From Oscillospiraceae bacterium (GTDB lineage: Bacteria; Bacillota; Clostridia; Oscillospirales; Ruminococcaceae): DNA of 12,334 bases. Shown here piece by piece: positions 8,539 through 12,334 of this stretch. The notes under the pieces were generated by a model that was not told the origin of the DNA, did no database searches, and was given only the letters and a program-made list of their open reading frames with translations. The stretch spans positions 987 through 13,320 of the forward strand of contig JAHZHS010000050.1 of the NCBI GenBank assembly GCA_019420135.1, read 5' to 3'. How positions within the stretch are numbered: the first letter of the stretch is position 1; each line of letters opens with the position of its first letter. A program made the position numbers and the translations under genes.

Positions 8539-9480
8539 TCAGCGGCGCATCGGCAGCACCATGTCCTGAGCGATGTTCAGCCCGCCCACACTGGCACAGC
8601 TTTCGGTGAATGCCGGAATATCCGGCTGCGCCACCCACACGTAGTAGAAGAAATGCGCGCCCCGCACCGCAGCGCAGCGGCGAAGCTCAAACAGCCGGGC
8701 AAGGCTGCACACCGAAGCGTAGATGCCGGCGACCTTCCATTTTTCCTCGTTCCAAAGCCGGGCCATCTGCCCGTTCACCTCGGCGATCTCGCTGTTCAGA
8801 ATATCGATGTTCTTTTGCAGATTTTTCACGATCTGCTCCGGGGTGCCCGCCGCGCCGGGAAGGCGAATGCGCTCAAAGAACGCCTCTGAGAAGATCCCGT
8901 CCACCCGGGCAGCATCTTTCTTCGGAGCGAAGTAAACGCCCCAGAGAGCTTTGTCATCTTCGCTGCAAGGAACGAACAAGATGTAGGGGTCGGAAGTGAA
9001 ATCCTTCTGCAGCATCGCATACCCGCGCTTGGGCAGGCGGCCGAACCGGATCTTCACATATTCGCACTGCTGCGTCAGTTCCACCGGAACATCCAGCGTG
9101 GAGAAATGGGCGAAGGACTCGGCGCCTTTTGTGCAGATCTCCAGCTGCTTTTCCAGCAGATCCCGGTCCTTGCGGTGGGTCTCCAGCCGCGCCTGCAGGT
9201 CCGCCAGGTAATCCCGCGTGCCCTGGGCTCGTCCGTCGGCCAAAGTGGGTTCCACCACCGGGATCTCAAACCCTTTGGCCAAAGCTTCGATCTGCTCCAC
9301 CAGCGGGCCCCAGGGATTTTCCTCGTTCAGCGCGGCGTAGCCCGCCGAAGCACTCATGTGATCCAGCGCCCGGGCGGGATGCACCCGCTTGCCGTCCACA
9401 CAGCGGTTTTCGATGAATGCATCCAGCTTTTCCAGGGGGCCGTCCACCCAGACAAGCTGCATTTTGGGGTCAAAAAACAT
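8539..9480 (-). CDS. Soluble arm-only paralogue of V/A-ATPase subunit I (I')
   Basis: The 313-residue protein matches the N-terminal arm of the neighbouring full subunit I. Shared stretches include DNP/ENP with E-E (about 54-64), YVKIRFGRLPK (about 140-150), LFVPCSEDDKALWGVYFAP (about 168-186), and IFSEAFFERIRLPGAAGTPE (about 195-214). Two coiled-coil segments (about 88-120 and 215-245) are kept. It ends at a TGA where the full protein leaves the arm for the membrane, and all membrane segments and the channel arginines are absent. The clean domain boundary argues for a dedicated protein and against a random truncation. ATG 9478-9480 follows GGGGGTG. It lies 12 bp after C. The role is unknown; binding an E-G stalk as an additional adaptor is inference. 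Confidence 0.85.
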   Translation of the reverse strand: MFFDPKMQLVWVDGPLEKLDAFIENRCVDGKRVHPARALDHMSASAGYAALNEENPWGPLVEQIEALAKGFEIPVVEPTLADGRAQGTRDYLADLQARLETHRKDRDLLEKQLEICTKGAESFAHFSTLDVPVELTQQCEYVKIRFGRLPKRGYAMLQKDFTSDPYILFVPCSEDDKALWGVYFAPKKDAARVDGIFSEAFFERIRLPGAAGTPEQIVKNLQKNIDILNSEIAEVNGQMARLWNEEKWKVAGIYASVCSLARLFELRRCAAVRGAHFFYYVWVAQPDIPAFTESCASVGGLNIAQDMVLPMRR

Positions 9481-9492
9481 TGCGGCACCCCC

Positions 9493-10551
9493 TTAATCGC
9501 CCACGCCTACCAGCAGGGTGGCGATATCGTCCGGGGCAAGGCCGTAACGCACGCCCTCAATGATATGTACGATGTTGGTAAGCTCGTTTTCGGCCAAAAA
9601 GATATAACAGAACAACACCACGCTGGGGTTGGTGGAAAAGCGCAGCTTTTTCAGATGCCAGCGATAGTCGATCTTGCGCACGCCTTCTTCGATGTAGTCG
9701 AAACTCGCACCGTAAAACTCCGAAGCATAGGGCGTGTTCACCAGCCGGTGAATGACATCCTGTGCGTCCTGGGCATCCATAAGGTTGTCCAACTGACGGG
9801 GAGTCATGTTGGAAACGCTCAGGCTGACCCGCTTTTTGATAAAGGCCCGGTCAGCGCGGAGCACGCTCTTGAGGCGGTAGATATCTGCGATGGCCCGCAG
9901 GTCGCTCTGCCGGCGCAGCAAATACAGCATTTCCTCTTTGCTCTTGCCCGAAAGCTTGGTGGAAGCGATCTGCTCCACCTGGCTGTTCACAAAACTGTCC
10001 AGAGCCGCTTCCAGTTCCAGCAGGCCGCTGTTCTCCAGCGCAAAGTCCGGATCATCGGCAAAGGGCTGAAGGATCTTGGCATAGGGGGTTCCCTCCAACG
10101 CCAGCACCAGCATTTTGAAGCTGGTAGCCATGGACATGGCATTCAGATTCAGGCAGGAATGCTTTTTGATGAAATCCGGCATGGTGTAGATGGACACATC
10201 GCCGTCCGGCGCGTGAAGCTCCTGAAGGCGCGTGGTGATGGCCTGCACCTCGCTGCGGATGATAAAGTAACGGTAAAAGTCGTGGCCGATGTTCATTTCG
10301 TACCGGCACAGAGAGGCATACTGCTCAAAAAGATTGAGCCGCAGAAGCGTCTCCAGCTGAGCACGGTGGGTGGTGGCCGGATTGGCTGCCTGCAGCGCCT
10401 CGGAGTAAGAGGTGCGGGTCTTGAGGTAGCTGATCAGATCCGGCAGGTCACGGCAGTTCAGAAGCTCCTGATAATTCCGCGCCGTGAGCCGGCGGCCATA
10501 CATCGCCCGCGCCTTTGCCAAAATGGCGTTGGACGCCTGGGTGTTGCCCAT
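9493..10551 (-). CDS. ntpC: V/A-type ATPase subunit C (rotor collar, d-type)
   Basis: The product has 352 residues (typical 320-350). It matches the V/A-ATPase C/AC39 family: all-helical, with N-terminal ARAMYGRRLTARNYQELLNC (about 14-33), a middle TMPDFIKKH segment, and a C-terminal part with RLVNTPYASEFYG. The subunit caps the membrane ring and seats the D-F shaft. ATG 10549-10551 has a G-rich ribosome binding site (GGGGG, 7 nt upstream) that overlaps the end of the preceding stalk gene; the two genes are 1 bp apart, which suggests coupled translation. Its place ahead of the I genes differs from the I-K-E-C order of E. hirae and Thermus. Confidence 0.92.
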   Translation of the reverse strand: MGNTQASNAILAKARAMYGRRLTARNYQELLNCRDLPDLISYLKTRTSYSEALQAANPATTHRAQLETLLRLNLFEQYASLCRYEMNIGHDFYRYFIIRSEVQAITTRLQELHAPDGDVSIYTMPDFIKKHSCLNLNAMSMATSFKMLVLALEGTPYAKILQPFADDPDFALENSGLLELEAALDSFVNSQVEQIASTKLSGKSKEEMLYLLRRQSDLRAIADIYRLKSVLRADRAFIKKRVSLSVSNMTPRQLDNLMDAQDAQDVIHRLVNTPYASEFYGASFDYIEEGVRKIDYRWHLKKLRFSTNPSVVLFCYIFLAENELTNIVHIIEGVRYGLAPDDIATLLVGVGD

Positions 10552-10552
10552 G

Positions 10553-10879
10553 TTACTGCCCCCCGCCCAACACCCGGGTCAGGATGGTGTCGACCCAGGC
10601 GTCTTTGTTTTTCTGCAGCTGCTGGTCCAGCTGGTCCAGGATCTGCTGCTTGCGCTTTGCCTGGGCGGCAAGCTCACCTTCGGCACGGGCCTTCTCGGCC
10701 TGGGCGAACTCGTCCACATCATGGCGCATGTCTTCCATGGCCTGCTCTTCCATCTGCTTTGCCTTAGCGGCCTTATCGGCCTGCGCTTTTTGGCGATACT
10801 CCTCGGTGGCCTGGGTGCGTGCCCGCTCCTCCTCGTCGATCTTTAAAATGGCGCGCAGCAATTCATTGGTGCCATTCAT
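10553..10879 (-). CDS. V/A-type ATPase G/H-like peripheral stalk subunit
   Basis: The product has 108 residues from ATG 10877-10879 (MNGTNELLRAILKIDEEERAR). AAGGAG lies about 10 nt upstream. A GTG start at 10906 would include the ribosome binding site. Nearly the whole protein (about 10-95) is a charged heptad-rich helix with many K, E, Q and A and no globular core, as in subunit G/H (NtpF) of bacterial V-ATPases. It pairs with E to make the stator stalks. It is the first gene of the operon. Sequence identity in this family is low, so the call rests on coiled-coil character, size and position. Confidence 0.82.
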   Translation of the reverse strand: MNGTNELLRAILKIDEEERARTQATEEYRQKAQADKAAKAKQMEEQAMEDMRHDVDEFAQAEKARAEGELAAQAKRKQQILDQLDQQLQKNKDAWVDTILTRVLGGGQ

Positions 10880-10951
10880 AGTAAAACATCTCCTTCCAAA
10901 AAACACAGGAACAACGCCGGCCGTTGCGATTTATGGTTCAGCGCCTCATCT

Positions 10952-10974
10952 TGCTTATTTATAATATATAAGCA
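10952..10974. promoter_or_regulatory. AT-rich inverted repeat in the operon leader
   Basis: TGCTTAT (10952-10958) and ATAAGCA (10968-10974) form a 7-bp inverted repeat about 14-36 nt downstream of the predicted transcription start, and about 70-95 nt ahead of the first ATG. It could be an operator or a weak RNA hairpin. No regulator is identifiable from the window. Confidence 0.4.
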
Positions 10975-10994
10975 GCGAAGGCCAAATCAGCTTC

Positions 10995-11023
10995 ATTATA
11001 AACCTAATTGAAATGTGAAACAA
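10995..11023 (-). promoter_or_regulatory. Sigma-A type promoter of the V-ATPase operon
   Basis: The minus strand has TTGTTT (11018-11023) and a perfect -10 TATAAT (10995-11000) separated by exactly 17 bp. Transcription would begin near 10988, giving a leader of about 110 nt before the first gene. The region is A/T-rich, unlike the operon. The IS481-like element inserts 31 bp upstream of the -35 box, so the core promoter is intact. Confidence 0.7.
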
Positions 11024-11049
11024 GAGCTTTGAATTTTTTCGTCAAGTTA

Positions 11050-11054
11050 CACAT
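11050..11054. repeat. Left copy of the 5-bp target duplication (CACAT)
   Basis: CACAT at 11050-11054 directly abuts the left end of the IS481-like element and is matched by CACAT at 12109-12113 at the right end. It marks the site of insertion. Confidence 0.75.
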
Positions 11055-11064
11055 TGTAGGTTTG

Positions 11065-12000
11065 TCAAACATATTGGACAGTAAAGGAAGAGAGGACATC
11101 TCTGGGAGCAGCCCAGTGAAGAGGACGCATGGGGCGGGAGTTGCTTCGACTTTGGTGGGCAGCTAGCTGCCCACCAAAGTCGGCGCGGGAATAGAAACGG
11201 TGCGTGTCGTAGAAACGCTTTTGGTCCTCACGATGACTACGTTCCACCTTTCCATTGTGACGGGGAGTATAGGGACGGATGAGCTTGTGCCGTATGCCCA
11301 ACTGTCTGGCCGTTGCCTCAAATAGAGTTTCCAAGTTACGCTGGCTGTTGGAGAAGCGATTGGTGAACTCAAAACCGTTATCGGTCTGGACACACTCCAC
11401 AGCAATGCCTTTGCGGGCAAAATGCGCAACGACCTTGTTTAGAAAGTCTGCGGAAGAAAAGGTATTCTGTTCTTCGTAAGCGCCCAGGACACGATAGCGG
11501 GAATACTCATCAATGGCGGTGTACTGGTATAGTTTCAGCTCTGGATCAGCGATGCAGCGCCGGGGTACGACCTTGACATCAATCTGGACACGTTGACCAG
11601 GGTATTGCATTTGCTCATAGGGTTTGGGTTTGTAGGGCTTCTTCTTCTCTGCCTTTGCCAGCCAGCCTTCCCTTCGCATCACTCGCCACAGGCTTTCTAT
11701 GGTACGAGTATAGCCTCTTTTTCGCAGACGTACCCATAGCTCGACGATTTCAAGTTTCGGGTTTCTTCGGTGCATATCCGAGATAAGTTTGAGTTCTTTC
11801 TGGGTGTGTTGCTTGGGGTGGCTATGAGGACGTCGGGACTGGCAGGCCAGGGAGTGCAGAGAACCATCGTATCGAGCTAGCCAGAAGTAGATATAGGACC
11901 GGCTTTTGTTGTACTTGCGGCTGGCACGGCTTACGCCGTATTTGAGGGCATAGGTGAGCAGAGACTGGCGGTATTTCATGTCTTGTGTTATACTGTTCAT
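11065..12000 (-). CDS. IS481-like DDE transposase
   Basis: The protein has 311 residues. An N-terminal helix-turn-helix region (about 12-60, ALKYGVSRASRKYNKSRSYI) precedes an rve integrase core. Its candidate catalytic triad is D141 (VQIDVKVV), D207 (QTDNGFEFT) and E253 (GKVERSHRED). The C-terminus MRPLHWAAPRDVL is typical, and the stop lies inside the left terminal repeat, as in related gut Firmicutes elements. ATG 11998-12000 has AAGGAG about 10 nt upstream. Residues about 273-285 (ADFGGQLAAHQSR) are encoded by a 36-bp perfect palindrome. In relatives I recall, this stretch resembles DFxKQLAVHNRRSN, so the palindrome may have changed a few residues without changing length. It is probably functional. 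Confidence 0.88.
   Translation of the reverse strand: MNSITQDMKYRQSLLTYALKYGVSRASRKYNKSRSYIYFWLARYDGSLHSLACQSRRPHSHPKQHTQKELKLISDMHRRNPKLEIVELWVRLRKRGYTRTIESLWRVMRREGWLAKAEKKKPYKPKPYEQMQYPGQRVQIDVKVVPRRCIADPELKLYQYTAIDEYSRYRVLGAYEEQNTFSSADFLNKVVAHFARKGIAVECVQTDNGFEFTNRFSNSQRNLETLFEATARQLGIRHKLIRPYTPRHNGKVERSHREDQKRFYDTHRFYSRADFGGQLAAHQSRSNSRPMRPLHWAAPRDVLSSFTVQYV
11147..11182. repeat. 36-bp perfect palindrome inside the transposase gene
   Basis: CGACTTTGGTGGGCAGCT (11147-11164) is followed with no spacer by its exact reverse complement, AGCTGCCCACCAAAGTCG (11165-11182). All 18 pairs match. It lies in the coding region and keeps the frame. A spacer-free palindrome of this size can extrude as a cruciform and is normally prone to deletion. 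Confidence 0.95.
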
Positions 12001-12108
12001 GAGGCTTGAGCTCCTTCCTTAGTTGTTGCTGCAACTCAACTATACCAGATGGGCGCTCAAGTCTCATCCTTTTTTACTCTACTGTCCAATATGTATTGTA
12101 GCTCTACA

Positions 12109-12113
12109 CACAT
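12109..12113. repeat. Right copy of the 5-bp target duplication (CACAT)
   Basis: CACAT directly follows the right end of the IS481-like element and matches 11050-11054. Confidence 0.75.
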
Positions 12114-12137
12114 TTCCTTTTTTCTTCGGTTGAGCAC

Positions 12138-12166
12138 TTGACAATGCTTTTGTTCTTTGCTATAAT
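12138..12166 (+). promoter_or_regulatory. Perfect consensus sigma-A promoter for the tRNA locus
   Basis: TTGACA (12138-12143), a 17-bp spacer and TATAAT (12161-12166) match the consensus at all twelve positions. Transcription should start near 12173 and run into the tRNA remnant and the tRNA-Ala gene. Such strength is usual for stable RNA genes. The IS481-like element ends 30 bp upstream of the -35 box. Confidence 0.85.
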
Positions 12167-12199
12167 AGTGAAACGGCCTTGAGACAGGGCCTTGAATAT

Positions 12200-12252
12200 G
12201 GGGGTATAGCTCAGCTGGGAGCCCAGTTGAAGCGGTTACATACCCCTCAACA
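12200..12252 (+). pseudogene. Broken tRNA-Ala copy apparently lacking its anticodon arm
   Basis: The first 22 nt (12200-12221) are identical to the start of the tRNA-Ala gene at 12282-12303. A nine-base stretch follows, then AGCGGTT (12231-12237), which resembles the T-arm, and TACCCCTCAACA, which resembles a 3' acceptor end. Relative to the intact gene the spacing to AGCGG is 17 nt shorter, the size of an anticodon arm. The remnant can still fold: GGGGTAT (12201-12207) pairs with ATACCCC (12240-12246), and TCAGCTGG (12211-12218) pairs with CCAGTTGA (12223-12230) with one G-U. It cannot decode. It is most likely a decayed or rearranged duplicate; a small structured RNA is possible. Confidence 0.65.
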
Positions 12253-12281
12253 AAACTAAATAAATGTTCTTTCCCACACCT

Positions 12282-12334
<53 letters not shown>

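Larger units (their letters stand above)
11055..12108 (-). mobile_element. Complete IS481-like insertion sequence (1054 bp)
   Basis: Both ends begin with TGTAG. Each carries the same 15-nt core (ACATATTGGACAGTA) exactly 14 nt from the end: 11069-11083 on the left and its complement 12080-12094 on the right. The flanks show a 5-bp direct duplication, CACAT. One transposase gene fills the element and stops inside the left repeat. The single-ORF layout, the helix-turn-helix plus rve domain and TGT ends fit the IS481 group better than two-ORF IS3. The element separates the ATPase promoter from the tRNA locus and looks intact. Confidence 0.85.

Noticed and set aside
8456..8638. Small minus-strand frame between I' and I as a separate gene or a frameshifted continuation of I'
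   Set aside because: Its residues do not match the membrane part of subunit I. It overlaps the end of I' in another frame and contains the GC-rich hairpin. I' ends at a domain boundary, so no frameshift is needed.
11040..11068. Outward -35 (TTGACA) in the IS left end forming a hybrid promoter for the ATPase operon
   Set aside because: The minus strand has TTGACA at 11063-11068, but no -10-like hexamer lies 16-18 bp downstream. The native promoter at 10995-11023 is complete.
12173..12281. T-box or other riboswitch ahead of the tRNA
   Set aside because: The structure is built from tRNA gene sequence itself, no T-box core motif or terminator is seen, and the downstream gene is a tRNA.

Overview
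The window is dominated by one minus-strand operon for a V/A-type (rotary) ATPase of bacterial type, read from about 10.99 kb down to 0.21 kb. It is flanked by two unrelated insertion sequences, with the start of a tRNA-Ala locus at the right edge. The GC-rich coding sequence, strong GGAGG-type ribosome binding sites, TTG starts, a clostridial-style K subunit with a degenerate first hairpin, and the transposase types suggest a Gram-positive gut Clostridia member, perhaps near Faecalibacterium, Gemmiger or Subdoligranulum. The taxonomic placement is an inference from protein style only.

Layout in the direction of transcription (right to left): promoter 10995-11023; G-like stalk subunit; C; a soluble arm-only paralogue of subunit I (called I' here); full-length I; K (copy 1); a broken F; a fragment of the I C-terminus; K (copy 2); F; E; A; B; D. 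Gaps are mostly 1-30 nt, so this looks like one polycistronic unit. A3B3 is the catalytic head, D and F the rotor shaft, C the link from shaft to membrane ring, K the ring, I the membrane stator, and E with G the peripheral stalks. The usual bacterial order (E. hirae, Thermus) has I-K-E-C-F-A-B-D. Here C sits ahead of I, and an extra arm-only I is present.

The centre carries a 947-bp direct tandem duplication (4775-5721 and 5722-6668). The copies differ at one base that I could find. It creates a second intact K gene, a truncated F and a stranded I tail. This is either a very recent gene amplification or an assembly or clone artefact.

The left edge holds the 3' end of an IS3-family element that stops about 44 bp past the end of subunit D. 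The right part holds a complete 1054-bp IS481-like element with matched ends, a 5-bp target duplication, and a 36-bp perfect palindrome inside its transposase gene. Right of it, on the plus strand, a perfect consensus promoter precedes a broken tRNA-Ala copy, apparently lacking its anticodon arm, and then a normal tRNA-Ala(GGC) cut by the window end.

I did not find a wholly new defence or signalling system. The least ordinary items are the arm-only I paralogue, the K duplication, the IS palindrome and the structured tRNA remnant.
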